DNA of 64,000 bases from Allosphingosinicella deserti (GCF_003012735.1 NZ_PXYI01000004.1:372001-436000), one strand, 5' to 3'. Numbered from the stretch's first letter, positions 17,380 through 27,351 are shown. The notes: a model not told the origin generated them from the letters alone. Numbers and translations: made by a program.

Positions 17380-18984
17380 TTAGCTGCGCTCCCGGATGCT
17401 GGCGAAGCGGATGCTCGGCCAATCCTGGGCAAAGCGGCCCATTTCCCATTCGTTGCGCATCAGCAGCACGGGCTCGCCGTCGCCGTCCTCCGCCATGCTG
17501 GAACGATGGGTCGCGAGCAGGCGCTTCAGTTCGGAATCGTCGTCAGCGCTGACCCAGCGTGCGACTTCCCAAGGTGAAGGCTCGAAACCGAGCTTCAGGC
17601 CATATTCGGCCTCCATGCGGGTCGAGAGCACGTCGAGCTGCAGGGCGCCGACAACGCCGACGATCCAGTTGGATCCGAGCGCCGGCTTGAAGATCCGGAT
17701 CACGCCTTCCTCGGCGAGATCGGACAGGCCCTTGCGCATCTGCTTGGATTTCATCGGATCGCCGAGATGGACGCGGCGCAGGATTTCGGGTGCGAAATCG
17801 GGGAGGCCGGTGAAGGCGATGTCGCCGCGCTCGGACAAGGTGTCGCCGACCCGAAGGGTGCCGTGATTCGGGATGCCGACGATGTCGCCGGGACGGGCGA
17901 GCTCGGCAAGCTCACGGTCGCGGGCAAAGAAGGTGATCGGATTCTGGATGCTGATCGCCTTGCCGAGTCGCGGATTGGTGAGCTTCATCCCGCGCTTGAG
18001 CGCGCCGGAGCAGACCCGCATGAAAGCGATACGATCGCGGTGGTTCGGGTCCATATTGGCCTGGACCTTGAAGATGAACCCGGAAACCCGCGCTTCCGAC
18101 GGCGCGACCGGGCCGTTGCGCGCCGGCTGGGGCCCAGGCGGCGGCGCGAACGTGCTGAGGCCGTCGAGGAGCTGGCGGACTCCGAACTCGCGCAAAGCGC
18201 TGCCGAAGAAGACCGGCGTCAGATCGCCGTTGAGAAACGCGTCGAGATCGAAGTCCGGATAAGCGGCGCGCGCGAGCTCGCCTTCCTCGCGCAGATGGGC
18301 AACGGCATCGGCGGGCAAAGTCTCGTCCAGCAGCGGATCGTCCATGCCGGTCATCTGAACGACGCGGCCGGGAACGGTGCCGTCGCTCTTGTCCGCGAGC
18401 AGCAGCTTGTTTTCGGCATAATCGTAGATGCCGTGGAACAGCCCGCCCATGCCGACCGGCCAGTTGCGCGGCGAGACGTCCAGCTGCAGCGTTTCGGCGA
18501 TCTCGTCGAGCAAATTGAAGGGCGATTGGCCCTCGCGATCGACCTTGTTGATGAAAGTGACGATGGGGATGTTGCGCAGGCGGCAGACCTCGAACAATTT
18601 GCGGGTCTGCGCCTCGATCCCCTTAGCGGCGTCGATCACCATGATCGCGCTGTCGACCGCGGTGAGGGTTCGGTAGGTGTCTTCGGAAAAGTCCTGGTGG
18701 CCCGGGGTATCGAGCAGGTTGAACAGGATGTTGCCGACCTCGAAGGTCATCACCGATGAGGTGACCGAAATTCCGCGCTGCTGCTCGATCGCCATCCAGT
18801 CCGAGCGCGCGCGCCGGCGGTCGCCGCGTGCGCGCACTTCGCCAGCTTCGTGAATCGCGCCGGCGGAGTAGAGCAATTTCTCGGTCAGCGTGGTCTTGCC
18901 GGCATCCGGGTGCGAGATGATCGCGAACGTGCGCCGCTCGGCCGGCTGGTGGTCGGTCCGTGCTAGAAGGGCCGCTTCGCTCAT
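17380..18984 (-). CDS. prfC: Peptide chain release factor 3
   Basis: RF3 (534 aa) is a translational GTPase that recycles RF1/RF2. The G motifs are SHPDAGKTTL (G1), DTPGHQDF (G3) and NKVDRE (G4), followed by the RF3 C-terminal domains. The ATG at 18984 (MSEAALLARTD) is preferred, because the 49 residues available upstream in frame are not RF3-like. The gene stands alone, converging with fliS. Confidence 0.96.
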   Translation of the reverse strand: MSEAALLARTDHQPAERRTFAIISHPDAGKTTLTEKLLYSAGAIHEAGEVRARGDRRRARSDWMAIEQQRGISVTSSVMTFEVGNILFNLLDTPGHQDFSEDTYRTLTAVDSAIMVIDAAKGIEAQTRKLFEVCRLRNIPIVTFINKVDREGQSPFNLLDEIAETLQLDVSPRNWPVGMGGLFHGIYDYAENKLLLADKSDGTVPGRVVQMTGMDDPLLDETLPADAVAHLREEGELARAAYPDFDLDAFLNGDLTPVFFGSALREFGVRQLLDGLSTFAPPPGPQPARNGPVAPSEARVSGFIFKVQANMDPNHRDRIAFMRVCSGALKRGMKLTNPRLGKAISIQNPITFFARDRELAELARPGDIVGIPNHGTLRVGDTLSERGDIAFTGLPDFAPEILRRVHLGDPMKSKQMRKGLSDLAEEGVIRIFKPALGSNWIVGVVGALQLDVLSTRMEAEYGLKLGFEPSPWEVARWVSADDDSELKRLLATHRSSMAEDGDGEPVLLMRNEWEMGRFAQDWPSIRFASIRERS

Positions 18985-19149
18985 CGTCAAACTCCGTCGC
19001 CGCGGGGGCCGCCAAGCCGCCGCCTGCAGATCATGTCTTTGGGGATTGCGCCCACATAGGGGAGATGGGCGCACATTGGTAGGGGAGTCTGAGGCGGTGG
19101 CGAAAGCGGCGCTTTGCGAAGGCGCCGGCATGCACGGGCTCGGCAGTCG

Positions 19150-19824
19150 CTACGCGATCGTCTCCAGCAAGGTGAAGCGCACCGGGATGATGCTGCGCAC
19201 GTCGATCGTGCCGTCTCGCTCTTTCTCGACGACGCTCAATTGCTGGACCTCCTTGCCGCCGAGCGGAATCACCATCCGGCCGCCGGGGGACAGTTGGTCG
19301 AGCAGGGCACGCGGAACCTCCTGGGCGGCCGCGGTGATCAGGATGCGGTCGAACGGCGCATGCTCGGTCCAGCCGCGCGAGCCGTCGCCGACGCGGATAT
19401 CGACATCATGCCCAAGCGCGCCCAGCCGGAGGCGGGCACCTTCGGCGAATTCCTCGACGATTTCGACGCTCCACACCGCAGCGCCCATCTCCGCGAGCAC
19501 GCAGGCCTGGTAGCCGAGCCCGGTGCCGACTTCGAGCACCCGATCGCCGGGGGCGACATCGAGCAGTTCAAGCATCAGCGCGCCGATGAACGGCTGCGAG
19601 AGCGTCTTGTCGAAGCCGATCGGAAGCGGGCTGTCCTGGTAGGCGGCGGCAGCGATCTGCGCCGGTACGAACAGATGACGCGGCGCTTCGAGCAAGGCGG
19701 CGCGGAGGTGCGGATCGAGCTTGCTCTTGCCGATCTCGTCCTCGGCGAGATCGACATGGATGTCGATCACCTCCACCATATGCCGGCGGAGGATCGCCAG
19801 ATGCTGTTCGGTCATCGGCTTCAT
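19150..19824 (-). CDS. pcm: Protein-L-isoaspartate O-methyltransferase
   Basis: The 224-residue product repairs damaged aspartyl residues using SAM. Motif I is EVGTGLGYQACVLAEMG and the family loop SPLPIGFDKTLSQPFIG, variant of LPIGHGQTIS, is in place. The ATG at 19824 or the one at 19815 (MTEQHLAIL) can start it; neither has a strong Shine-Dalgarno sequence. Upstream in-frame sequence does not look coding. Confidence 0.92.
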   Translation of the reverse strand: MKPMTEQHLAILRRHMVEVIDIHVDLAEDEIGKSKLDPHLRAALLEAPRHLFVPAQIAAAAYQDSPLPIGFDKTLSQPFIGALMLELLDVAPGDRVLEVGTGLGYQACVLAEMGAAVWSVEIVEEFAEGARLRLGALGHDVDIRVGDGSRGWTEHAPFDRILITAAAQEVPRALLDQLSPGGRMVIPLGGKEVQQLSVVEKERDGTIDVRSIIPVRFTLLETIA

Positions 19825-19968
19825 GCGGGGGTAACGGCTTTCCGGGCGATGCGTTGCGTGCCGTGCAGTGCCATTGATCCATGTGAGCCTATGCGCAGGG
19901 CGCGATGTGGCCGCCCCTGTGACGGAACCGCTCGCACCGCCCACCCATTGGAGCAAGGAAGGAGCCGG

Positions 19969-20295
19969 ATGATGAGCAATCCCCAAACACCCAATGCGAG
20001 CACCGACAGCGCGGACAATCCCAAATCATGGGGTCAGGCCGGCGACGTCGCGCGCGGCGACCCCGACAAGCAGGCGAGTTTCAACGGCGCGACCGGTGCC
20101 GGCCAGTCCGGCGGCGGCGCTTACCCCAATCCGCATACCGGCAAGGAAGGCGGCAAGAACGAAGGCTGGATGGGCCATGGCGGCCAGACCGAGATGCCTT
20201 ATCACGGCAGCGGTCAACTCGGCGAGGAGAAGACGGGCGAGAACGCCAATTCACCGGCGCAGAAGACGAGCACCCGGCAAGACGGGGATCTCTGA
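19969..20295 (+). CDS. Small hydrophilic Gly/Asn-rich unknown protein
   Basis: A 108-residue, highly hydrophilic, probably disordered protein rich in Gly, Asn, Gln and Lys, without Cys. A strong AAGGAAGGAG precedes ATGATG at 19969, supporting real translation. Composition resembles stress- or desiccation-related hydrophilic proteins, but no family was recognised. A GC-rich hairpin follows the stop. Confidence 0.65.
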   Translation: MMSNPQTPNASTDSADNPKSWGQAGDVARGDPDKQASFNGATGAGQSGGGAYPNPHTGKEGGKNEGWMGHGGQTEMPYHGSGQLGEEKTGENANSPAQKTSTRQDGDL

Positions 20296-20301
20296 ACGGG
20301 T

Positions 20302-20333
20302 AGGGGCCGGCGCATCGCGATGCACCGGCCCCT
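20302..20333 (+). terminator. GC-rich hairpin after the hydrophilic protein gene
   Basis: Nine-base arms (20302-20310 with 20325-20333) enclose a 12-base palindrome GCATCGCGATGC, giving one long stem with a single mismatch. It starts six bases after the stop codon but has no T run, so it may end transcription or stabilise the 3' end. The gap to 20561 holds two more hairpins and no gene. Confidence 0.5.
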
Positions 20334-20445
20334 CCCTCAATACGCTACAAGAGGGGTCGATCGCCAGTCTCTCCGCGCTACGCAACTGGCGGAGGGACCG
20401 GCCGATCAACGATCCGTTTATGCGTTGATTCGCTTGATCTTGTGC

Positions 20446-20471
20446 TGAATGGCTCCGACAGCTGCCATTCA
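20446..20471. repeat. Small hairpin TGAATGGC-N10-GCCATTCA, copy 1
   Basis: Eight-base arms enclose a 10-base loop. An identical arm sequence with the same loop length occurs after the terC-like gene at 62141-62168, so this is a repeated element rather than chance. It may be a terminator-like or REP-like unit. Confidence 0.5.
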
Positions 20472-20476
20472 ACTCC

Positions 20477-20509
20477 AACGGGCATCCCGATAGTTTCGGC
20501 ATGCCCGTT
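20477..20509 (-). terminator. Hairpin downstream of the two small membrane protein genes
   Basis: Arms AACGGGCAT (20477-20485) and ATGCCCGTT (20501-20509) with an inner CCGA/TCGG pairing form a stem 50 bases past the stop of the minus-strand gene at 20562. No T run is seen on either strand, so terminator function is only likely. Confidence 0.4.
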
Positions 20510-20561
20510 CTACATTCCTGCCTTGCCGCGATTTCGGATCATCAGGGGGGTCGACAGCACT

Positions 20562-20852
20562 CTAGTTGGTGCCATTGCCGTCGACGGTGATCTCGTCCGG
20601 AAGCTCCACCTTGACCTTGTCGGGGACGTCGATGTTGACGTTGACGCCGACGTCGTCGGCGGCTCGGCCCAGTCGGTTGCCGAACACGAAGTAGAGCACG
20701 GCCACAAGAGCCACGAGCAACAGGATCGCAACGATCCACCCGCCGCCGCCGCGGCCACGCTCCGTGGTGACGATCGTCGTGCGTTCCGTAACCTGCTCGC
20801 GAGGCGGTACCGGATCGGGAGATCCGGCGGAATTACGATCATAGTCGCTCAT
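20562..20852 (-). CDS. Small single-span membrane protein, tandem paralogue A
   Basis: A 96-residue protein with a polar N-terminus (TERTTIVTTERGRGGGG), one membrane helix (about residues 38-58) and a polar C-terminal part with VNVNIDVPDKVKV. No known family was recognised. It shares layout and motifs (TTxxTTER, GGGG, helix, V-x-I-D-x-P) with the neighbouring gene at 20880-21089, so the two arose by duplication and are probably co-transcribed (27-base gap). Confidence 0.75.
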   Translation of the reverse strand: MSDYDRNSAGSPDPVPPREQVTERTTIVTTERGRGGGGWIVAILLLVALVAVLYFVFGNRLGRAADDVGVNVNIDVPDKVKVELPDEITVDGNGTN

Positions 20853-20879
20853 ACGCTTACTCCTGTCAGGCCGAGTCCT

Positions 20880-21089
20880 TTACTTCGAATCGCCGCTGGC
20901 CGGGGTCGAAATGTCGATCTTGACGTCAGTCTTGTCGGTTCCGCCGCCCATCAGATTGCCGCCGAAGAAGTAGAAGAGCAGGCCGAGTATTGCGATCAGC
21001 AGCGCGACTGCGACGATAGTTCCGCCACCACCGCTGCGCTCCGTCGTCTGGATGATCGTCGTCTCGCGCTCGCGCTCGTGATCGGTCAT
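20880..21089 (-). CDS. Small single-span membrane protein, tandem paralogue B
   Basis: A 69-residue protein with the layout of the gene after it: polar N-terminus with ETTIIQTTERSGGGG, one helix (about residues 24-42) and a short polar tail with VKIDISTP. It is the upstream member of the pair and would be transcribed first. Function is unknown; a membrane stress or envelope role would be a guess. Confidence 0.75.
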   Translation of the reverse strand: MTDHERERETTIIQTTERSGGGGTIVAVALLIAILGLLFYFFGGNLMGGGTDKTDVKIDISTPASGDSK

Positions 21090-21229
21090 GGCATCTCTCC
21101 ATTTTGTTTCGGAGGCTCAACGCAATCCGTGCCTGCCAAGTTCCTGAACAGGCTTTGTCGACGCCAAGCGCGCTCGACAGGAGCGGGCGCGGAGGGCTAC
21201 GCTGTTGCGCGACAGGGTGGGGGTAGACA

Positions 21230-21691
21230 ATGATCTCGTTGGAGCGTGGCCAGCTAATGGTGATGCGGGTTCGCGCATTCGCGGTGGCGCTGGGGATCTT
21301 CGCCGCAGCCGCGGTCGGCGAGGCGGTCCTCCATGAAAGAATGCTTTTACCACGCGGGGTGATAAGCCTGCCCGTGCTGATGCCGCTCATCTGGCTGGTT
21401 GCGATCGCGCCCGCCCGGCGTTTTCGCGCCTGGGGCTATCAGCGTACCGAGGACGAGCTTCATGTCCGTCAGGGCGTGTGGACCGAGATCGAAACTCTGG
21501 TGCCGCTCGACCGGGTTCAGCACATCGACATAGCACAAGGTCCGCTGGAGCGTGCCTGCGCCGTCTGCCGGCTGGTGCTGCACACCGCCGGCACCGCCAA
21601 CAGCCAGGTCGTCGTGCCGGGGCTCAGCCGGCACACGGCGGAGAGCATGCGCGACGACATCAGGACGCGAATCCGGCAGGAGGCATGGTGA
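21230..21691 (+). CDS. bPH2-domain membrane protein (YdbS-like)
   Basis: A 153-residue protein with two membrane helices (about residues 13-32 and 44-60) followed by one bacterial PH-like (DUF304/bPH2) domain with GVWTEIETLVPLDRVQHIDI. It overlaps the next, larger bPH2 gene by 7 bases, the standard YdbS-YdbT arrangement. The pair's function is poorly known. Confidence 0.88.
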   Translation: MISLERGQLMVMRVRAFAVALGIFAAAAVGEAVLHERMLLPRGVISLPVLMPLIWLVAIAPARRFRAWGYQRTEDELHVRQGVWTEIETLVPLDRVQHIDIAQGPLERACAVCRLVLHTAGTANSQVVVPGLSRHTAESMRDDIRTRIRQEAW

Positions 21692-23196
21692 GCAACATCG
21701 TCGCCGATCGGCGCGTCCATCCCGGAACGATCGCGATCCGCTTCCTCAAGGCGGCGCCGCGAACGATTCTCGCGGTGCCGGCGATCATTGCCGTCGCTTC
21801 CAACCGAGGCGTTCTCGGCGGTCTGGCCGTCGCGGCCGCCGTAGGTCTGGTCGCCTTGCTGTTCCAATGGCTGCACTGGCGGAATTTTCGCTACGGCGTC
21901 GGAGCGCACGAGATCGTCATCGAAAGCGGCCTCCTCAACCGCAACCGGCGGTCAATCCCCTTCGACCGTGTTCAGGACGTGGATATCGAGCGTGCGCTGC
22001 TGGCGCGGATCTTCGGCTTGGCGAAAGTGCGGATCGAGACCGGCGCTGGGGGCAAGGACGAAGGCGTCCTAGACAGCGTGACCACCGGGGAGGCGGATCG
22101 GCTTCGCGCCGCGGTGCGCGCGTGGCGGGTCGGCGAGAGCGCAGTATTTCCGGATGCGGAAGCGGGTGCGGCAGGAGTCGCGGCGCCGATCGAGACCGGC
22201 AGGGCCCTGTTGTTCGAAATGCCGCTTTCGCGCGTGCTGCTGTTCGGCATTTTCGATTTCTCGCTCGTCTATATCGGCGGCGTGTTCGCCGTGTTGCAGA
22301 CGTTGGACGACCCGCTCAAGACCGTGCTCGGCATCGATATCTACGATGCGGGGCGCTGGATGGGCATCGCCGACAAAGCGACCCATTCGCGGATCTCGGT
22401 GGCCGCCATAGTCCTGATCAGCGTGCTCGCGATCCTGCTCGGCGCGGTGACGTCGGTGTTGCGCGTGCTCGCCAGGGACTTTGGTTTCCGGCTGTCGGCC
22501 GAAGGCGACCGGTTCCGCCGCGAACGCGGTCTGCTGACTCGCACCGAGGCCGTGATTGCCAAAAAGCGGGTGCAACTGGCCTATGTCGAAAGTGGGCCGA
22601 TACGGCGCCTGTTCGGCTGGTTCTGGCTGTCGTTTCAGACGCTCGGCGAAGGCAATGATGGCAGCGGTCACCAGGTCGCTGCGCCGTTCGCGCGCCGCGA
22701 CGAGATCGATCCAATCCTCGCCGAAACCGCGCGCTTCCGGCTGCCGCCCGCGCCCGAGCTGGTCATGGTCTCGCAGCGCCACATCATCCGCGCGTTGATC
22801 CGGACGCTCTCGCTGCCGACAGTTGCGATTCTCGTGGCTTCGATCGCCTGGCGGCCGGCGCTGTTCCTGCTCGTCCTGCTGCCGCTGCTCGGTATTCTCG
22901 CGGCCCTGGAGCGGCGCTTTCACCGCTATGCGCTCGATGGAGACCTGCTGTTCGTTACCCGGGGCGTGCTGAAGCAGCGTTTGTTCGTCGTTCCGGTCTC
23001 GAGCATGCAGAGCATGAATGTCGTGCGTGGATGGCTGCAGCGTCGGCTCGGGGTTGCCAGTCTGGCGATCGACACGGCGGGCGCGCCGATGACAAAATCG
23101 CCGCGGATCATCGATCTGCCGTTGGAGGCCGCCCAGGCGCTGGCGGCCGAGATCAGCGCCCGGAGACGCGTAATGCGGGACGCGAGGCGGGCGTGA
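21685..23196 (+). CDS. Multi-bPH2-domain membrane protein (YdbT-like)
   Basis: A 503-residue protein with three repeated units, each of membrane helices plus a bPH2 domain; the signature NRRSIPFDRVQDVDIE (first), KKRVQLAYVESGPIRRLFG (second) and VVPVSSMQSMNVVRGWLQ (third) recur. Start is ATG 21685 or the adjacent GTG 21688. It is translationally coupled to the YdbS-like gene, so the two probably form one complex. Confidence 0.88.
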   Translation: MVSNIVADRRVHPGTIAIRFLKAAPRTILAVPAIIAVASNRGVLGGLAVAAAVGLVALLFQWLHWRNFRYGVGAHEIVIESGLLNRNRRSIPFDRVQDVDIERALLARIFGLAKVRIETGAGGKDEGVLDSVTTGEADRLRAAVRAWRVGESAVFPDAEAGAAGVAAPIETGRALLFEMPLSRVLLFGIFDFSLVYIGGVFAVLQTLDDPLKTVLGIDIYDAGRWMGIADKATHSRISVAAIVLISVLAILLGAVTSVLRVLARDFGFRLSAEGDRFRRERGLLTRTEAVIAKKRVQLAYVESGPIRRLFGWFWLSFQTLGEGNDGSGHQVAAPFARRDEIDPILAETARFRLPPAPELVMVSQRHIIRALIRTLSLPTVAILVASIAWRPALFLLVLLPLLGILAALERRFHRYALDGDLLFVTRGVLKQRLFVVPVSSMQSMNVVRGWLQRRLGVASLAIDTAGAPMTKSPRIIDLPLEAAQALAAEISARRRVMRDARRA

Positions 23197-23232
23197 CCCG
23201 CGGCGAGGCCGCGGATCACGCCCATCGCGATA

Positions 23233-24153
23233 TCATTCCTCCGGCAGGAATTCCGGCACGGAGAGGTAGCGTTCGCCGGTGTCGTAGTTGAAGGCGAGGA
23301 TGCGGGTGCCTTCGGGCACTTCCTTCAATTTCTGGGCGACGGCGGCGAGGCTCGCGCCGGAGCTGATGCCCACCAATGTACCTTCCTCGCGGGCGGCGCG
23401 GCGTGCCATTTCCTTGGCGTCGTTGGCATCGACCTGGATGACGCCGTCGATCGCGTCGGTGTGGAGGTTGGCGGGGATGAAGCCGGCGCCGATGCCCTGG
23501 ATCGGGTGCGGGCCGGGCTGGCCGCCCGAGATCACCGGCGACAGGGTCGGCTCGACCGCGAACACTTTGAGGCCCGGCCATTCCTTCTTGAGCACTTCGG
23601 CGCAGGCGGTGATGTGCCCGCCGGTGCCGACTCCGGTGATCAGCACGTCGATCGGAGAATCCCGGAAATCGCTGAGGATCTCCTGGGCGGTGGTGCGGAC
23701 GTGGACGTCGACGTTTGCCGGATTCTCGAACTGCTGCGGCATCCAGCTGCCCTCGATCTCGCCGAGCAATTCCTTGGCGCGCTCGATCGCCCCCTTCATG
23801 CCCTTCTCGCGCGGGGTGAGATCGAACTTGGCACCGTAGGCCAGCATCAGCCGGCGGCGCTCGATGCTCATGCTCTCGGGCATGACGAGGATGAGATTGT
23901 AGCCCTTGACCGCCGCGACCATGGCGAGGCCGATGCCGGTATTGCCCGATGTCGGTTCGACGATCGTGCCGCCGGGCTTGAGCGCACCGGAGCGCTCCGC
24001 ATCCTCGACCATCGCCAGCGCAATGCGGTCCTTGATCGATCCGCCGGGATTGGACCGCTCCGACTTCACCCACACCTCGGCATTGCCGAACAGCCGGTTC
24101 ATCCGGATGTGCGGCGTGTTGCCGATCGTATCGAGAATGCTGCCCGCTCTCAT
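23233..24153 (-). CDS. cysK: Cysteine synthase A
   Basis: A 306-residue PLP enzyme making cysteine from O-acetylserine and sulfide. The PLP lysine lies in [10 protein letters not shown] (K41), the substrate loop is [11 protein letters not shown] and the phosphate loop [10 protein letters not shown]. Length is typical. The ATG overlaps the stop of the upstream MFS gene (ATGA), so the two are one transcription unit. Confidence 0.96.
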   Translation of the reverse strand: MRAGSILDTIGNTPHIRMNRLFGNAEVWVKSERSNPGGSIKDRIALAMVEDAERSGALKPGGTIVEPTSGNTGIGLAMVAAVKGYNLILVMPESMSIERRRLMLAYGAKFDLTPREKGMKGAIERAKELLGEIEGSWMPQQFENPANVDVHVRTTAQEILSDFRDSPIDVLITGVGTGGHITACAEVLKKEWPGLKVFAVEPTLSPVISGGQPGPHPIQGIGAGFIPANLHTDAIDGVIQVDANDAKEMARRAAREEGTLVGISSGASLAAVAQKLKEVPEGTRILAFNYDTGERYLSVPEFLPEE

Positions 24154-25430
24154 GTCACTGTCTCCTTCTTCGGCTCGTCGCCATTTTCGGGGGGATCGAA
24201 GGTTCGCGCAAGGCGAAGTTCGGGGAAGATCCTGGCCCACAACAATGTCACCGCAATTGCACCGAAGCCGCCGGCGATGACAGCTGTCACAGGGCCTATC
24301 GCTGCAGCGAGAAAGCCGGATTCCGCTTCGCCGAGCTCGTTGGAAGCCGAGATGAACAAGGTCGATGCTGCGCCGACGCGCCCGCGCATCTCGTCTGGCG
24401 TGTAGAGCTGGATCAGCGACTGGCGGACGAACACCGAGAACATGTCGGCGGCGCCGAGCAGCGCCAGGCACAGCAGCGACAAAGGCATCTGGCGCGAGAA
24501 GCCGAACACCACGGTCGCGGCGCCGAACACACCGACGGCGGTCAGCATCTTAACGCCGACATTGGTCTTGAGCGGCTTCCACGAAAACCAGATCGCAGTC
24601 AGCGTAGCGCCGACGGCCGGAGCTGCCCGGAGGTGGCCGAGCCCTTCCGGCCCGGCATGGAGGATGTCGCGGGCAAAGACGGGCAGCATCGCGGTGGCGC
24701 CTCCGAGCAGGACCGCGAACAGATCGAGCGATATCGCGCCGAGCACCAGCCGGTTCTGGCGGACATAGTGCAAGCCGTCGATCATCTGCCGCCAGGGATT
24801 CTTCGAGCCGACGATCGCCGTCCGCGGCTTGGGACCGATCATGAACATGCAGAACAATGCGATCAGGAACAGGGCCGCGCTCACCGAATAAGGCGCATAA
24901 GGCGCGATCGCATAAAGATAGCCGCCGAGCGCCGGGCCGGCGATCGCGCCGCCCTGCCATGACATGGCGCTGAGCGCGATCGCCCGCGGCAGGAGTTCAC
25001 GCGGAACCAGGTTCGGCGCCAGCGCCCCGAGCGCCGGCCCGGCAAAGGCGCGGGCGACGCCCAGCAGGGCCGCAATGCCGAACAGCGCAAACAGGGTGAC
25101 TTCGCCGCTATAGGTCAGCCAGGCGAGGAAGCCGGCGCAGAACAGTTCCAACGCGATCGATGCGCGCGCGATGAAGCGCCGGTCCACTCGGTCGGCGGCC
25201 CATCCGGTTACCAAAGTCAGCACGAACAGGGGCACGAACTGGACGACCCCGATCAATCCCAGCTGGAACGCGGCCTCGCGCTGGGTCATCGTCGCCCGGG
25301 CAATGTCGTAGACCTGCCACCCGATGACGATCACCATCGCCATCTGCGCCACGGTGGAGGCGAGCCGCGCCGTCCAGTAGAAGCGGAAATCCGGAACGGC
25401 GAGGGGATGCGCGGGCGCAGGGGAGGTCAT
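24150..25430 (-). CDS. MFS transporter (EntS/MFS_3 type)
   Basis: A 426-residue protein with about 12 membrane segments and the MFS loop [11 protein letters not shown]. Family features such as [20 protein letters not shown] and TPDEMRGRV match the MFS_3 exporters that include EntS. The exported compound is unknown. Coupling to cysK by a 4-base overlap could hint at a sulfur or amino-acid metabolite but is not proof. Confidence 0.9.
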   Translation of the reverse strand: MTSPAPAHPLAVPDFRFYWTARLASTVAQMAMVIVIGWQVYDIARATMTQREAAFQLGLIGVVQFVPLFVLTLVTGWAADRVDRRFIARASIALELFCAGFLAWLTYSGEVTLFALFGIAALLGVARAFAGPALGALAPNLVPRELLPRAIALSAMSWQGGAIAGPALGGYLYAIAPYAPYSVSAALFLIALFCMFMIGPKPRTAIVGSKNPWRQMIDGLHYVRQNRLVLGAISLDLFAVLLGGATAMLPVFARDILHAGPEGLGHLRAAPAVGATLTAIWFSWKPLKTNVGVKMLTAVGVFGAATVVFGFSRQMPLSLLCLALLGAADMFSVFVRQSLIQLYTPDEMRGRVGAASTLFISASNELGEAESGFLAAAIGPVTAVIAGGFGAIAVTLLWARIFPELRLARTFDPPENGDEPKKETVT

Positions 25431-25534
25431 TGCCCGGGCGTTTAGCGGCGCGGTGACCTCGCGGCAACCAGAGGCTGCTGGTGCTGCGCCTGCGCCGCGT
25501 GCAGAAAGTCCGCACGTTCCTGCTGGAGAATGAG

Positions 25535-27262
25535 ATGGCCGTTCGTCTTGCCCGATTGCTGCTTACCGCCGCTGCGCTTGCCGCCGCTGGCTGCGCGTCC
25601 AACCCGATCGAGCCTGCCGCTTCCGCCCAGGCTCTGCCCTCACGCTGGGCAAGTGTCTCGCAAGGCTTCATTGAAGGCTACTTTCGGCACAATCCGAATT
25701 TCGCGGTCAACCAGGGGCGGCATGAATATGACGGGCGCTTGCCGGACTGGAGCGCGACCGGCCTCGCCGACAGCATCGCCTTCCTGCGCGAGTCCATCGC
25801 GACCGCGGAGCGCTTCGACTCCAAGATGCTGACGGAGGAAGAATGGTTCGAACGTGCCTATCTGATCGCGCGCGCCAAAGGCGATCTGTTCTGGCTTACC
25901 ACCGCCGACCAGCCGCACCGCAACCCGGCATTCTATGTCGATGCGATGAGTCCGTCGGTTTATGTCACCCGCAATTACGCACCGGCCGAGACCCGGCTGC
26001 GCGCCTATATCGCCTATCTCAGGGCGATTCCGGCGGCGGCGCGGCACATCCGGGTCAACCTCAAGACCCCGCTGCCACTTTCGTTCGTCGAATATGGCAA
26101 AGCCGGCTTCGGCGGCTATGCCGAATATTTTCCGACCGACGGCAAGGCGGCGTTCGCATCGGTTCAGGACGCAAAGCTGCAGGCGGAGCTGGATCGCGCA
26201 ACCCGCGACGCGGTGACCGCCACCCGTGGGCTGGCCGATTGGCTCGAAGCCCAGCGCGCGAATGCGACCCAGGAGTTTGCCCTCGGCGCGGACCGGTTCG
26301 CGCAGATGCTGCGCGACACCGAGATGGTCGATCTGCCGCTCGATCAGCTGGAGGCGATCGGCCGCGCCGATCTCGACCGCAACCAGCGCGCCTTGCGGGA
26401 CGCGTGCGACATTTACGCAGCGGGCGCGACGATCCACGCCTGCATGGCGAAGATGAATGCCGACAAGCCCGCCCGCGGTGCCGTGCAGGGCGCGCGCGAC
26501 CAGCTCGCCGGCCTGAAGCGCTTCCTCCAGGAAAAGAACCTGGTCTCGATCCCAGGCACGGAGGAAGCCCGGGTCGAGGAAGCGCCGCCCTACAATCGGC
26601 AGAATTTCGCCTATATCGACATCCCCGGACCCTATGAGAGCGGCCTGCCGTCGACTTACTATATCGCTCCGCCCGATCCGAGCTGGCCCAAGGAGATCCA
26701 GGACGGCTTCGTGCCCGGCAAGGCGGATCTGCTCTTCACCTCGGTCCACGAGGTTTGGCCGGGCCATTTCCTCAATTTCCTCCACGCCAACCGCAGCCGC
26801 TTCACCTTCGGCAAGGTGTTTGTCGGCTATGCCTATGCCGAAGGCTGGGGCCATTATACCGAGGAGATGATGTGGGAGGCCGGGCTCGGGGCCGGGGCGC
26901 CCGAAATCCATATCGGCCAGATTTCCAACGCGCTGCTGCGCGACTGCCGCTTCCTGTCGGCGATCGGGATGCACACCGGCCGCATGACGATGGAGCAATC
27001 ACGGCAGCTGTTCCTCGATCAATGCTATCAGGATGAAGGCAATGCCCGCCAGCAGGCGGCGCGCGGGACCTACGATCCGGCGTACCTCAATTACACGATG
27101 GGCAAATTGATGATCCGCAAGCTTCGGGAAGACTGGACGGGCAGCCGCGGCGGTCGGAGTGCGTGGGAGGACTTCCACGACCGGTTCCTGAGCTATGGCG
27201 GCCCGCCGGTCCCGCTGGTGCGGGCGCAGATGCTCGGCGGAGAGGCGAAGGCGGTGTTTTGA
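25535..27262 (+). CDS. DUF885 family lipoprotein (putative metallo-hydrolase)
   Basis: A 575-residue protein with a lipoprotein signal: hydrophobic stretch then lipobox LAAAGC near residue 20. The body matches the DUF885 family, with the conserved HEVWPGHF block (about residues 404-411) whose HExxxGH pattern suggests a zinc site, and GYAYAEGWGHYTEEM. The ATG at 25535 has GGAG upstream and begins the signal peptide. Substrate is unknown. Confidence 0.88.
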   Translation: MAVRLARLLLTAAALAAAGCASNPIEPAASAQALPSRWASVSQGFIEGYFRHNPNFAVNQGRHEYDGRLPDWSATGLADSIAFLRESIATAERFDSKMLTEEEWFERAYLIARAKGDLFWLTTADQPHRNPAFYVDAMSPSVYVTRNYAPAETRLRAYIAYLRAIPAAARHIRVNLKTPLPLSFVEYGKAGFGGYAEYFPTDGKAAFASVQDAKLQAELDRATRDAVTATRGLADWLEAQRANATQEFALGADRFAQMLRDTEMVDLPLDQLEAIGRADLDRNQRALRDACDIYAAGATIHACMAKMNADKPARGAVQGARDQLAGLKRFLQEKNLVSIPGTEEARVEEAPPYNRQNFAYIDIPGPYESGLPSTYYIAPPDPSWPKEIQDGFVPGKADLLFTSVHEVWPGHFLNFLHANRSRFTFGKVFVGYAYAEGWGHYTEEMMWEAGLGAGAPEIHIGQISNALLRDCRFLSAIGMHTGRMTMEQSRQLFLDQCYQDEGNARQQAARGTYDPAYLNYTMGKLMIRKLREDWTGSRGGRSAWEDFHDRFLSYGGPPVPLVRAQMLGGEAKAVF

Positions 27263-27280
27263 CGACGAGTCTTTCCCTTG

Positions 27281-27314
27281 CCCCGACCCTCTCCCGTAGG
27301 AGAGAGGGTCGGGG
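27281..27314. terminator. Hairpin/repeat after the DUF885 gene
   Basis: CCCCGACCCTCTC (27281-27293) pairs perfectly with 27302-27314 around an 8-base loop, 18 bases past the DUF885 stop. It is a member of the same GC-rich palindrome family that recurs in the window, and may double as a terminator. Confidence 0.6.
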
Positions 27315-27351
27315 AGAGCCTGGTTGGTCCGGGAAGAGGCGAAGAAGCGCT

